A DNA stretch of 64,000 nt from Rhizobium ruizarguesonis (GTDB lineage: Bacteria > Pseudomonadota > Alphaproteobacteria > Rhizobiales > Rhizobiaceae): NCBI RefSeq assembly GCF_012349115.1, contig NZ_PQIG01000122.1, positions 1 through 64,000 of the forward strand. Reading direction: 5' to 3'. Shown piece after piece: positions 1-8,261 of this stretch. Both the position numbers and the translations under genes were made by a program. Within the stretch, counting starts at the first letter, position 1. Each line of letters opens with the position of its first letter. Under the pieces are notes generated by a model. It saw only the letters and a list, made by a program, of their open reading frames with translations. It did not search any database and was not told the origin of the DNA.

Positions 1-724
1 GAGGTGGCTCAATTCTCGGTGGAAAAACCGGCTCAGTTCCGCGCGGAAACCAACACTCCGCAGCTTGGAGCCCGTCAATCAGGTCCTGAAGATCTTTTTT
101 CCCAAAAGACCGCCGCCCATACTCGACGAAAGTACGTTCGTGAGCCGTAAAGTAAGGGGGGTCCGCGTAGACGAAGCATCCGTCACCAGCTTGTGCCACG
201 GTCCGTCTGAAGTCTTGATGGCGGAGCTTAGCATTTTGTAGCGCCGCAGAGCATTTGAGGAACAATTCAAGCGGCGGCGTATTTCCCATTTCAAGACCGC
301 CATATGGGACATTAAATTTACCGCTACTATTGGTACGCCAAAGTCCGTTAAAGCAGTTGCGGTTCAAGTACACAAAGAGGACGGCTGCCTCCAACCCATG
401 TGGGTTTAGAGAGTTGAACTGCTCTCGTTTGCAGTAATACTCATCGGGAGAACGGCTCAGCGCGATCACCATAGCATAAAGCTCTGTGGGCCTATCGCGC
501 ACGTAACGCATCGTGTTGATCAGATGTCCGTTAAGATCTCCGAGCAGGGCGCTTTTTGGACTTCTTTCGAAGAAAAGCGCCGCTGATCCAGCGAATGGCT
601 CCACATAAAGTAAGTTATCGGCGCTATACGCAGCGGACAGTTGCTTAAGTGCCTTCCGCTTACTTCCTGCCCATCGCAGAAAGCTTGGACCATGACTCGT
701 TTTAGGGAGTGTAGTCGGCTGCAT
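1..724 (-). CDS. D12-class (Dam-like) adenine-specific DNA methyltransferase, 3' end outside window
   Basis: Reading leftward from the ATG at 724 the frame stays open to base 1. An N-terminal FLRWAGSKRKALK segment and the motif I-like YVEPFAGSAALFF match the SAM-binding region of Dam/D12 enzymes. A mid-protein segment (FVYLNRNCFNGLWR) and the catalytic motif IV DPPYF followed by THERTF-like residues (DPPYFTAHERTF) complete the family signature. Such enzymes transfer a methyl group to N6 of adenine in DNA, either as solitary methylases or as restriction-modification partners. No restriction gene is visible. After about residue 205 the sequence no longer resembles the family, and bases 6-49 look like insertion-sequence terminal repeats, so the C-terminus may be replaced or truncated. 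Confidence 0.75.
   Translation of the reverse strand, partial: MQPTTLPKTSHGPSFLRWAGSKRKALKQLSAAYSADNLLYVEPFAGSAALFFERSPKSALLGDLNGHLINTMRYVRDRPTELYAMVIALSRSPDEYYCKREQFNSLNPHGLEAAVLFVYLNRNCFNGLWRTNSSGKFNVPYGGLEMGNTPPLELFLKCSAALQNAKLRHQDFRRTVAQAGDGCFVYADPPYFTAHERTFVEYGRRSFGKKDLQDLIDGLQAAECWFPRGTEPVFPPRIEPP
6..49. repeat. Two imperfect tandem repeats, possible insertion-sequence end
   Basis: Two roughly 20-bp units, starting at 6 (GGCTCAATTCTCGG) and at 30 (GGCTCAGTTCCGCG), agree at about 15 of 20 positions and lie 24 bp apart. A related string (TCAATTCTCG) recurs near 803-812 on the other side of the methyltransferase gene. Multiple short terminal repeats are typical of IS21-family ends, but no transposase is in view, so this assignment is a guess from pattern alone. 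Confidence 0.3.
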
Positions 725-877
725 AGAAAACTTCACCTCGAAAACGCTTTCGCAAACCATAGATAGCAGGTGAGAATTGCGCCTTCAACCAAAGGCGGAG
801 GTCAATTCTCGCTAGAACACAGTTTACCGAAAAGTGCCAGATTATCCCTTTCCAGGTAGTTCATCTCGCCGACGAGC

Positions 878-1345
878 TTGGCGAGTGCGGCAGAATCCCT
901 GCCTTGCTCTTCAGGCGCAGACGTCAGCCATCCCGCGCGTTCTTCCCCGAGGACAGCCCATCATCGGTCGAAGACGCTGTCTTTGATCTCAAAACGCTGG
1001 GCCTGCTACGCGTCGCGATTGAATATGCGGCTCGTCGGTGGCGCTGGAGGAGGATGCCTACGCAGAGATGGACGGGCAGATCATGGGGTGGGATACGACC
1101 GCAGACGCAATCGCGATAGCCCGTTTCATGCTGTCGGAGAACACCGACCACGCACCTGGTTTACATACGAAGACAGGCTGGCCGTTGCGCAGATTCGATC
1201 CTGCATTCCGGTGCTTGCTGCCAATTTCCGTGCGGGCGGGACCCGCGAGGTACGGTCGGAATACGTGGTGCACGCGGTCGTTCTTGATGGCGAGGATCGA
1301 GCCAAGCTCCACAGTCTGGTCGCAAAGGCTGAACAGAGTGGCTGA
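878..1345 (+). pseudogene. Unrecognised, probably frame-disrupted small gene
   Basis: The frame running to the stop at 1343-1345 has a natural-looking C-terminal half (EVRSEYVVHAVVLDGEDR). Its N-terminal half is arginine- and glycine-rich and poorly protein-like. Two other plus-strand frames in the same stretch carry plausible segments: near 940-1030 (AVFDLKTLGLLRVAIEYAA) and near 1038-1145 (EEDAYAEMDGQIMGW). This is what a gene with two frameshifts would look like. I do not recognise the family. It could equally be non-coding. Apart from this, bases 725-877 show nothing beyond the repeat-like string at 803-812. Confidence 0.25.
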
Positions 1346-1765
1346 TCAGCCTGAAAGCGCCTGCGTTGCCCCGCCGATCAAACCGCCGACAAACGAGCCG
1401 ATCTTGGTGTAAACCGAGATGTCCAGTTCACCCTTTTCGCCGACCTTTTTCTCGATACTCTCACCGAGTTCAGGGTCGGTAGGCTTAGCCTGGATGGCGG
1501 CGATTCCTTTCGACGATAGTTGAACCCCATTGAATGCGTAGCCGCCATCGAACTCTTGAACGCTCCTAACCCGAATGAGGCCCTCATCCTTCATCCAATG
1601 CAACACATCCGCGAAGGCGTTGACGACGTCTTCTTCGTCACCGATGCGATGGGTCATGATGTCCATAGCATCGGAGGGTTCGAAGTCCACGCGCGACAGG
1701 CCGGCGTTGACCAAATGGGATAGTATCCGCCCCATGGTCTCGTAGTGATATTCTATCGTTGACAT
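1346..1765 (-). CDS. Hypothetical protein with glycine-rich C-terminus
   Basis: About 139 residues, starting at the ATG at 1765 behind a GGAAG-like ribosome site; a TTG two codons upstream is less likely. The first 90 residues are acidic and look like a small helical or winged-helix fold (HRIGDEEDVVNAFADVLHWM, then a beta-rich GYAFNGVQLSSKG). The tail ends in a hydrophobic glycine-zipper-like segment (IGSFVGGLIGGATQALSG) that could associate with membrane or oligomerise. I recognise no named family. Its codon use is ordinary for the window, so it is probably a real gene. Confidence 0.6.
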   Translation of the reverse strand: MSTIEYHYETMGRILSHLVNAGLSRVDFEPSDAMDIMTHRIGDEEDVVNAFADVLHWMKDEGLIRVRSVQEFDGGYAFNGVQLSSKGIAAIQAKPTDPELGESIEKKVGEKGELDISVYTKIGSFVGGLIGGATQALSG

Positions 1766-1863
1766 GAACAATCTTCCCTTACTGACTTCCTTGGGCTACT
1801 TGTTTCGGAACCTGGAGAACTTCAAGCGAGCGAGCCATAACATCCTAGACTCAAGCGAGAAAA

Positions 1864-2985
1864 CTAGGTCACCCCCCATGCCCGAAACCTCCCCCTCCCC
1901 GTCATCTCCCTGAGGCCGAGCTCCAAAACAATCCGCCGCGCCGCCTGCGGCGTCACCTCGAGCGTTTTCGCCACCATCTTGGCCGACACCAGGGGCTTCG
2001 CCATCACCAGCTCGACCAGTTCTGGCAGTTTCGAAGACGTCCGTCGCCCATCGAGCTTTCGCTCCATCATTCTTCGAGCCAGCGCCAGCCGGTCATGTTC
2101 TTTGAGCCCGATCTCGGCGGCCGCCAAGAACCCATGGGCGATGGCGAGCAACCGGGTTTCGCGATTGCGGTTCCTGCGCCGATCGACGGCAATGGTTTTC
2201 AGGCCGAGATTGATGGCGGCAAGATGCGCACCTGACGTGACGCCGGCCTGGCGCAGGATCGCTGCGGAGAACAGCCGGCCAAGCCACGGCGCGTGCTGGA
2301 GGACGGCAAGCTGGTTCCAGGCATCGAGGGCGACGATGGCCTGCAGCATCGCCGGCAAGTTTTCGGCCTGCCGCAACACGCCGCGCCATTCCTCCAGCCG
2401 CTCGTCCTCGTCCCAGTCGAGATCATAGACCAGCGGATCGGCCGGAGCCCGGCCGGGCTTCCTGGCCTGCGCGATTGCGGCGTCCGAGCGAGCAAGGACC
2501 GCATCGATGGCGGCATAGTCAATGCCGGGCAGATTTTCGATGTCGTCGACACCTTCCCCCTCCCCTCCCCGACCGATCGCGGCTGGGGGTCGAATAACTC
2601 CAGCTGTCGTCGCCTCGTCACCGCCGACCGACCCAATCTCTGAGGTTTTCCTCAGCATGCCGATGCTGTCAGCGGAGAGCGCCCAACCCGGTAACTGTGC
2701 GGCGATGCGCCGGCGGGTGCGCAAGACATCGCGGGCGACGGTGAGTTCGTGGGTCGGCGTGCGGATGTCGCGGGTGGCGTCGTGAAGGACGAGGTCTTCC
2801 AGATGGACGAGTTCGCCGTCGATCCACAGTGAAGCGCAGGCGTCGGCGAAATGGGATCGCTCGATCGATCCTTGGCCGACCGGCGAACGGGCAGTGCGTT
2901 CGTCGAGACGCGTGAGAGCGACACCGGCGTCGAAAGCCGGCCGCATCAGGGCACTCATGCTGATTTTCGCGAGATCGTAAGCCAT
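1864..2985 (-). CDS. DUF1612 / helix-turn-helix protein (RHE_PE00001-like)
   Basis: A 373-residue protein of the type repeatedly found near rhizobial repABC loci. The N-terminal half (about residues 1-130) carries the DUF1612-like region, with HFADACASLWIDGELVHLED and HDATRDIRTPTHELT. A variable glycine-rich linker follows at about 130-150. The C-terminus (about 300-373) has a helix-turn-helix-like end (VSAKMVAKTLEVTPQAARRI) and stops with GRGRFRAWGVT. It is probably a DNA-binding regulator. Its exact role is unknown to me, although the link to plasmid replicons suggests plasmid biology or mobile-element control. It is transcribed away from the antitoxin at 3176. Confidence 0.75.
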   Translation of the reverse strand: MAYDLAKISMSALMRPAFDAGVALTRLDERTARSPVGQGSIERSHFADACASLWIDGELVHLEDLVLHDATRDIRTPTHELTVARDVLRTRRRIAAQLPGWALSADSIGMLRKTSEIGSVGGDEATTAGVIRPPAAIGRGGEGEGVDDIENLPGIDYAAIDAVLARSDAAIAQARKPGRAPADPLVYDLDWDEDERLEEWRGVLRQAENLPAMLQAIVALDAWNQLAVLQHAPWLGRLFSAAILRQAGVTSGAHLAAINLGLKTIAVDRRRNRNRETRLLAIAHGFLAAAEIGLKEHDRLALARRMMERKLDGRRTSSKLPELVELVMAKPLVSAKMVAKTLEVTPQAARRIVLELGLREMTGRGRFRAWGVT

Positions 2986-3175
2986 TGAAATTATGGTAAA
3001 TGATTTGTTACGCGAACTCTATATGATTATTAGGGTTCTTCACATCGTATGACTGCAAGTCGGTGCTCTAACCATCGATAAGTACCCCTTATCGGAAGTC
3101 ATGCGTTACACAGCTGTTGGACGGCCGCTTTGGCGATGGTATCGTGCTTTACGCCAGAAAATTCCGGAGGTCTCG

Positions 3176-3466
3176 ATGGTCCAGACGATCTATAAGATCA
3201 GCGACGCGCGCAAGACTTTCGCAACGGCGCTCGAATTTGCCAACCAGGGCGAAGAATCATCATTCATGAGCGGCAACGAGATCTATGCCCGCATCGGCCC
3301 GGCCGATGACGGAAAACGCCCATACGGCCTGCTGCGCCAGCGCGGCCTGCCGGACGATCTGTTCGACGAGGTCGATCCAGAACAGGCGGCAATCGACGCC
3401 GGCGACTGGAATGACGATGTCGCCGTCTGGCGGCGCGGCCCAGCCGACCGCGAGCCCAAGGCATGA
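3176..3466 (+). CDS. Antitoxin-like protein of a PIN-toxin module
   Basis: A 96-residue protein starting at the ATG at 3176, seven bases after a GGAGGT ribosome site. The N-terminus (YKISDARKTFATALEFANQG) and short acidic C-terminus (DEVDPEQAAIDAGDWNDD) fit a small antitoxin that would bind its own promoter and block a partner nuclease. Its TGA overlaps the ATG of the next frame (ATGA), the usual translational coupling of toxin-antitoxin pairs. That downstream frame is a damaged PIN toxin, so this antitoxin appears to be orphaned. The family name (Phd/YefM-like or another class) is uncertain. Confidence 0.65.
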   Translation: MVQTIYKISDARKTFATALEFANQGEESSFMSGNEIYARIGPADDGKRPYGLLRQRGLPDDLFDEVDPEQAAIDAGDWNDDVAVWRRGPADREPKA

Positions 3467-3588
3467 AGGTTTTGCTCCACAGCCACGCCGTCTAGTGGTG
3501 GACAATCGGCAGCGACCGGTTGTCCGGCATGGCCCGGTCGCTGATCGAGGACAAGACCAACAACGTCCTTGTGGCGCGGACTCGATGA
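3463..3588 (+). pseudogene. Inactivated PIN-domain (VapC-like) toxin
   Basis: Starting at the ATG that overlaps the antitoxin stop, the frame reads MKVLLHSHAV, then TAG, then WWTIGSDRLSG and ARSLIEDKTNNVLVA before a TGA. Intact VapC-type toxins begin LLLDTHALLWW and continue DxRLSxxARxLIED...VLVS. Three defects are visible: the first catalytic aspartate is replaced by histidine, codon 11 is an amber stop, and the frame ends where the second acidic cluster should begin. The product would be an inactive RNase fragment. Confidence 0.75.
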
Positions 3589-3647
3589 CGTGTTCACCTC
3601 CCCCTGCCCTGAAGTCCGCCATCCGCCTCGCCGTGCGCGCCGTGCCA

Positions 3648-4237
3648 TGACAGTGCCACCGCTGGCGAAACTGCTGGCGACATGCACCAGTGACAGCCTG
3701 CGTGACCGGGGATCCTGATGGTCGCCTTCGCCTCGGGCGGCCGCCGGCGCAGCGAAGTGGCCAGTTTGCGCAGCGAGCAGTTGACGATCAAGCCGCCAGT
3801 CACGCGTGAGGGCGACATCCCCTCCCCTCCCTGTCGATCCATCTCTGCCGCCCCAAGAATTCCAGCACCAGCCATGACGAGGTCGTCTATCTCACGGGCC
3901 GACCACCCGTGGAGGCGCTGCACGCCTGGATATCGGCAGCCAAGATTGAGAGCAGCAGTGGGTTTCGTGGGATCGATCGCTGGGGCAATGTCAGCAGCCG
4001 GGCGCTTGATCCGAAGACGGTCAACGACATTGTCAAACAGCGGGTGGCGATGGCGGGGCTTGAGCCGGGAGAGTTTTCAGCGCATGGACTACGGTCAGGC
4101 TATCTGACCGAGGCTGCTAACCGGAGAATCCCTCTTCTTGAGGCGATGGAGCAATCCCGCCACCGCTCAGTTCAACAGCGTCCAGCTATTGTAATAATGC
4201 CGATCGGCGAAAGGGGCCCGCTGCACGCCTGTTCTGA
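3648..4237 (+). pseudogene. Frameshifted tyrosine recombinase / integrase
   Basis: Pieces of one integrase lie in different plus-strand frames. The first is LAKLLATCTSDSLRDR, then AFASGGRRRSEVASLR, which contains the first catalytic arginine region. Next comes a middle segment around VEALHAWISAAKIES, then the box II motif FSAHGLRSGYLTEAANR and RHRSVQQ. The end (ASSYCNNADRRKGPAARLF, then TGA) lies in yet another frame, and one of the two tyrosines expected near the nucleophile position reads cysteine. At least three frameshifts are needed to join the pieces, so no active recombinase is made. It abuts the 3' end of repC, which suggests past integration activity beside the replicon. Confidence 0.8.
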
Positions 4238-4408
4238 AGCTTGCACCACTTTGCGGCGGTAGCTACCTGCGAAAACGAAACCTCGCAACCATACGATCCG
4301 CAAAACCAAAGACTCCTTTCGAAGGCTTTCGCGCCAGAGCTTTTGGTAGCAGCCTGCAGACTTTTGCCCGAGCTTAGCTACCGGCGCCGCCCGCCCGGAG
4401 CCCAAGGC

Positions 4409-5716
4409 CTATCCAACTTTCCGCCCGGCTGGCGCATTTGCCCGCAGAAGCGCCATCAGCATCGGGCCGATCGCGAATTCGCCCTTTTCGCTTCGCCGCG
4501 TCAGGCCACGAAGATAGCCCCCGGCCGAATTAATGTGGCCGCCTCGCTCCAGGATGCATGCCATCACGGTCGCGGCGTTTTCCGGACCCATCACATTGGC
4601 GGCCTCTTCGTAGGCCGATGGACTGACGCCCAGCATCGATCGAACGATGACGGCTGCGGCCATCAGATCGCGCCAGTTGCGGATCGCGCCATCTGGCCCA
4701 TAGGCAAGGATTTCCGGGCAGGCTTGCAGAACCAGGCCGAGTGGGAAGGATTTCAGTCCGCCACCATCATTGCGGACCCCCGGCCGTCGACTTTGCTCTT
4801 CCTCCTTCTGCTCGAAGGGGTGGCCTGTCTCACCCCTTCCCTTCGCTGCCGTCACGGACCCTCGGTCGTTGTCTGGCTCAGCGATCGCGCCCTGCTTCGT
4901 TTCGAAGCTTGGTTCAAGTTCAGAAGTAGATTCGGGGTTTGAATTCTGTATGTGACGCTCGATATAATCGGCATTGCCGCGCTGTTTTGTTGATTTAACC
5001 TGAATTTCCAGCTGGTTAAGAATATTTGTCCGCAGGCCCGTCAATTCATCCAGCAACAGTTCAAACTGTGCTGTCGTCGGCGATCGCGGCAGGCCTTCGA
5101 TCAGGTCCCTAAATTCGCTGTAGAGACCTTGCCAATCCCCAGGGATGTCTTCTTCAACGGCCGCCTCGATCAGTTTTGCAATGTCACGGCGGCAAAGAGT
5201 GATGCGTTCACGCAGACGCTGGACATGCAGCCGCTCAGCCATCACCGAGGCCGCGAGCTGTTCGATCTCGTCGGCACGGGCAAGCAATGGCGCCAGCGAG
5301 AAGCCGAACGCCTCGTCGACCTCCCCTGCCCTGTCCCTGCGGACGTAACGCTTGCCGTTGGGGCTGTCCTTGCGCAGCAGAAGACCTGCATCGACGAGCG
5401 CGGCGAGGTGACGCCGCACCGTTTGTTCGGCCATGCCATGCGTTCTGAGCGAAAGCTGGATATTCGACGGGAAGACGATCAGACCGTTTCCCTGCGCCAG
5501 TTCGTTCTTCGGATAAAAGCTCAAAAGAGCGTTGAGCACGGCAAGCGCCCGATCGCCAATGCCGAGCAGCGGCTTTGCTTCGCACAGCGCGCGAAACAAT
5601 TTCCACTTATCGACCGACTGATCCGGTTTGATCTCCCCGGCCATGACCTGGCTTGCGAGCATGCCAAGCGTCATCGACCGCCGCCCGAAGGGCGTCGTTA
5701 CACTTCCGGTTTCCAT
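4409..5716 (-). CDS. repC: Plasmid replication initiator RepC
   Basis: RepC is the essential initiator of repABC plasmids and acts at an origin normally lying inside its own coding sequence. The N-terminus (SVTTPFGRRSMTLGML), the winged-helix-like region with LRTHGMAEQTVRRHLAALVDAG at about residues 100-120, and the C-terminal helical region match the family. The 435-residue length is typical. I chose the ATG at 5716 behind GAGGTGGAAGG; a GTG three codons upstream (5725) is possible. A relatively AT-rich stretch inside the gene (about 4935-5030) is a reasonable origin candidate. Expression is expected to be repressed by the antisense RNA encoded between repB and repC. Confidence 0.95.
   Translation of the reverse strand: METGSVTTPFGRRSMTLGMLASQVMAGEIKPDQSVDKWKLFRALCEAKPLLGIGDRALAVLNALLSFYPKNELAQGNGLIVFPSNIQLSLRTHGMAEQTVRRHLAALVDAGLLLRKDSPNGKRYVRRDRAGEVDEAFGFSLAPLLARADEIEQLAASVMAERLHVQRLRERITLCRRDIAKLIEAAVEEDIPGDWQGLYSEFRDLIEGLPRSPTTAQFELLLDELTGLRTNILNQLEIQVKSTKQRGNADYIERHIQNSNPESTSELEPSFETKQGAIAEPDNDRGSVTAAKGRGETGHPFEQKEEEQSRRPGVRNDGGGLKSFPLGLVLQACPEILAYGPDGAIRNWRDLMAAAVIVRSMLGVSPSAYEEAANVMGPENAATVMACILERGGHINSAGGYLRGLTRRSEKGEFAIGPMLMALLRANAPAGRKVG
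4935..5030. other. AT-rich stretch within repC, candidate origin of replication
   Basis: This segment of repC has clearly more A and T than its surroundings (strings such as GATATAATCGGC, GTTTTGTTGATTTAACC and GGTTAAGAATATTTG). In repABC plasmids the origin is known to lie within the repC coding region at an AT-rich site. Assigning it here is inference from that family knowledge plus local base composition. Confidence 0.4.
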
Positions 5717-5773
5717 ACCTTCCACCTCAACGAGGCAAAAGAAATCCGCTCACCAAAACGGCGCCAAAAACTC

Positions 5774-5802
5774 TTGACAGCGATTCTCGGAAGTGCGATT
5801 CT
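5774..5802 (+). promoter_or_regulatory. Promoter of the antisense counter-transcribed RNA
   Basis: A perfect -35 box TTGACA (5774-5779), a 17-bp spacer, and a weak -10 GATTCT (5797-5802), pointing against repC. The position, between repB and repC on the opposite strand, is that of the ctRNA promoter in repABC plasmids. Confidence 0.7.
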
Positions 5803-5807
5803 CGGAG

Positions 5808-5862
5808 GTGTTCAGGACTACGAGGAAAGCTTCCGTGACGGTGACGTTCGGGGGCTTTTTTC
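5808..5862 (+). ncRNA. Counter-transcribed antisense RNA (incompatibility RNA)
   Basis: A short RNA of roughly 50-55 nt is inferred from the promoter above and a rho-independent terminator. The terminator has arms AGCTTCC (5828-5834) and GGGGGCT (5850-5856), with two G-U pairs, followed by a run of T. In repABC plasmids this small antisense RNA pairs with the repC leader and lowers RepC synthesis, setting copy number and incompatibility. The start site is estimated, not measured. Confidence 0.75.
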
Positions 5863-5866
5863 TTTT
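5828..5866 (+). terminator. Intrinsic terminator of the antisense RNA
   Basis: Hairpin AGCTTCC...GGGGGCT with a 15-nt loop region, followed by TTTTTTCTTTT. On the opposite strand the same bases form part of the repC leader, where an equivalent structure could hide the repC ribosome site. Confidence 0.7.
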
Positions 5867-5886
5867 GCGCGTTAACTCCTATCCGA

Positions 5887-5902
5887 ATTGTCAGCTGACA
5901 AC
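5887..5902. promoter_or_regulatory. Partition site parS (first copy)
   Basis: ATTGTCAGCTGACAAC contains the perfect 14-bp palindrome TTGTCAGCTGACAA and fits the repABC parS pattern GTTNNNNGCNNNNAAC except for the first base. It lies between repB and repC. A second copy lies upstream of repA. RepB would bind here for partition. Confidence 0.75.
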
Positions 5903-5915
5903 CGGTCTAATTGCC

Positions 5916-6905
5916 TCATTTTCCTTCATTTTCCTCTTCAAACTCGGCGGCGAGGCCTATCAACCGCTGAGCCAGGAACTCCGAAAACGCCGCCGATTTG
6001 ACGGTGATGCGAAAGGTTTTGCCGGAGCGGGCCACCAAAGCAAGCGGCGCGCCGCCCTGGGTCCGGAGCGTCTGCTCGGCCCGCTGAGGTGCACTCTTCT
6101 CCTCTACCGCCTTCCAGATGACATCGAAGCGGCTGTTGGTATCCAACGTCACGAAACCAGCAGCTCTGATGGCAGCCTGCGCCTTTTTCTGCCCGCCCGT
6201 CTCCCTGAATTTCTCGGCAAACGCCAACCAGCGCGGGCGTCCGACCTTGGGGGCCGGCCCGATGGCGAGAATGATCTCGGGATCGATCGTCTGAGCCACC
6301 TGCAGGAGCCTTGACGTTTCCGGCTTGTCTGTCGCCAGCGCCTTGGCAATCATGTCACGGCTGAAGCCATGCTCGTCCATGCGGCGTGCAAACAGGGCCC
6401 GCTCGATAAAACTCAAGTCGACACGGGGGCCGTTCTCCTGACCCTGTGCAAGGATCAGCTCTTCATCTGTGAGCTTTCGTACAACGGCCTTAACAGGAAC
6501 CCCGATCTCTGCGGCCGCCCGCAGGCGCCTGTGGCCATAGGCGGCCTGGTAGTGCCCGGCCCTTGCCGGGTCCGGCCGCACCAGAATTGGAACCTGCTGT
6601 CCGCTTTCCTGGATGGACTGCTTCAATCGCTCGAACTCGGCATCCTTGTCGACCGGGATGCGGTCGCGGATGAAGGACATTTCGACGGCAGCCGGATCGA
6701 TCTCCAGCACCTTGTCGCCGGAGGCCAGCGATTCGCGTAGCGCCTTGGCGGCGGCTGCTTCCTCTCCCAGCCGTCCAAGCGACAGGTTCATCGCCTTGAC
6801 AGCTCCCGATGGCCGATGCGGCTGTTGCACGCTTGGCACCTCCGGTCGAGTCGGCTCGACGGCGCCGACCATGCTCTTCAGGATGTCGCGTCCTTTTGGG
6901 CTCAT
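5916..6905 (-). CDS. repB: Plasmid partitioning protein RepB (ParB-like)
   Basis: RepB is the centromere-binding protein of the repABC partition system; it binds parS and is moved by RepA. The N-terminus (MSPKGRDILKSM) is typical. A ParB nuclease-like domain spans about residues 60-160, with VPILVRPD and AAYGHRRLRAA. A helix-turn-helix follows at about 175-200 (RDMIAKALATDKPETSRLLQ). I chose the ATG at 6905 because it overlaps the repA stop (ATGA) behind GGAGCAGGAC; an in-frame ATG at 6917 adds four residues. Length is about 329 residues, usual for RepB. Confidence 0.95.
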   Translation of the reverse strand: MSPKGRDILKSMVGAVEPTRPEVPSVQQPHRPSGAVKAMNLSLGRLGEEAAAAKALRESLASGDKVLEIDPAAVEMSFIRDRIPVDKDAEFERLKQSIQESGQQVPILVRPDPARAGHYQAAYGHRRLRAAAEIGVPVKAVVRKLTDEELILAQGQENGPRVDLSFIERALFARRMDEHGFSRDMIAKALATDKPETSRLLQVAQTIDPEIILAIGPAPKVGRPRWLAFAEKFRETGGQKKAQAAIRAAGFVTLDTNSRFDVIWKAVEEKSAPQRAEQTLRTQGGAPLALVARSGKTFRITVKSAAFSEFLAQRLIGLAAEFEEENEGK

Positions 6906-8119
6906 GTCCTGCTCCATGCGCTGCGAATGAGTTGCTCGACCTCGGCATTGACGCTGTCGACGGATTCAACGCCGCGGTCATAGGTCTGGCGATGCATCGT
7001 CTCGCGCCCAGCCTCGTAAATTGTCTGCTTCGACAGGCCCGCATCCGAGACCGCTGTCGACTTGACCATCATCGATGTCAGCACGCGCTCGCCGAACAGA
7101 CTGCGCAGGAAGGCGACGATCTGCGCCTGCGGTCCATCATTGGACTCATAACGGGTGATCAGATAGCGCATCCAATCATAATCGAGATTGCCGCCTGCCT
7201 GCTTGACCACAGCCAGAAGGTCGGAGGTCATCGTCAGGAACTGGTTCATCGACGCCACGTCGAGCATCTGCGGATGGACGGTGATGAGAACCGAGGTGGC
7301 AGCGCAGAGAGCAGACAGCGTCAGAAAGCCGAGCGTCGGCGGGCAATCGATGATGACGACATCGTAGCTCTGCTCCAGCGAATGCAGCGCATTGCCGACC
7401 CGCATGAAGAACATGTCCTTGTCGTCGCGGTTGGTGTCGGCGAGCGCCTTTGGGGTATCGTGTTCGAACTCGTGCAGTTCGAGATTGCCGGGAATGAGAT
7501 CGAGCCCCGGAAAATAGGTCTGGCGAACGATGTCGGCTACGTCGCGGCGCGTTTCGTCATATTTGATGGCACCGTAAAGCGTCTCATTTTCGCCGACGTC
7601 GAATTCGGGCTGATATCCGAGCATCGCCGACATCGATGCCTGCGGATCGAGATCGACGGCGAGCACGCGGTAGCCGCGAAGGGCCAGGAACTGCGCCAGG
7701 TGGATTGATGTCGTCGTTTTGCCGGAGCCACCTTTGAAATTGGTGACGGCGATGACCTGGAGATGGTCGCCCGGTCGGCGCATCGGCAGATAGGAGGGTT
7801 TGGTGCGCCCGAGATGGTGGCGCATTGCATGGATTTCCTCAAGCGAGAACACTCGTCGACCGGCGGCAGTCTTTTCCGGATTGATGCTTTCCACCTGGGC
7901 GGCGAGGTGGCGAACATAGCTGTCGGTCACGCCGAGCAGCTTGGCAGTCTCGGTGCTGCTGAACCGCCTTAGCGATTTGCGGGCGTCGGGCGAAAACAAC
8001 CGCTCGAACAGCACCTGCAATTGGCTGCTGAGCATCGTCGAGTCCTGTGCGATCGTCTCGTCGATCGAGACTCGCGTCGCTCTCTTGGCTTTCTCAACAA
8101 TCGCGGCCTTGGTCGGCAT
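6902..8119 (-). CDS. repA: Plasmid partitioning ATPase RepA (ParA-like)
   Basis: A 405-residue Walker-type ATPase of the ParA family that drives segregation of the plasmid together with RepB and also represses the repABC promoter. The deviant Walker A motif KGGSGKTTT lies at about residues 129-137, and the Walker B-like segment YDVVIIDCPPTLGFLTL lies in the second half. An N-terminal helix-turn-helix region (ETAKLLGVTDSYVRHLAAQ, about 57-75) explains promoter binding. It is first in a repA-repB-repC operon. The stop overlaps the repB start. Confidence 0.97.
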   Translation of the reverse strand: MPTKAAIVEKAKRATRVSIDETIAQDSTMLSSQLQVLFERLFSPDARKSLRRFSSTETAKLLGVTDSYVRHLAAQVESINPEKTAAGRRVFSLEEIHAMRHHLGRTKPSYLPMRRPGDHLQVIAVTNFKGGSGKTTTSIHLAQFLALRGYRVLAVDLDPQASMSAMLGYQPEFDVGENETLYGAIKYDETRRDVADIVRQTYFPGLDLIPGNLELHEFEHDTPKALADTNRDDKDMFFMRVGNALHSLEQSYDVVIIDCPPTLGFLTLSALCAATSVLITVHPQMLDVASMNQFLTMTSDLLAVVKQAGGNLDYDWMRYLITRYESNDGPQAQIVAFLRSLFGERVLTSMMVKSTAVSDAGLSKQTIYEAGRETMHRQTYDRGVESVDSVNAEVEQLIRSAWSRT

Positions 8120-8261
8120 TCACGCAAATCCTGATAAATCGGGTCATTTTGCGCAAATGATCGTGAGTCTGCCGATTCCGTCAAGCGAATTCTTGGTTAT
8201 CCAGTGGTTAACAAACCGGATTCGACGAAAAAATCATGTGGAATTCCGGAATCTTAGCTCA

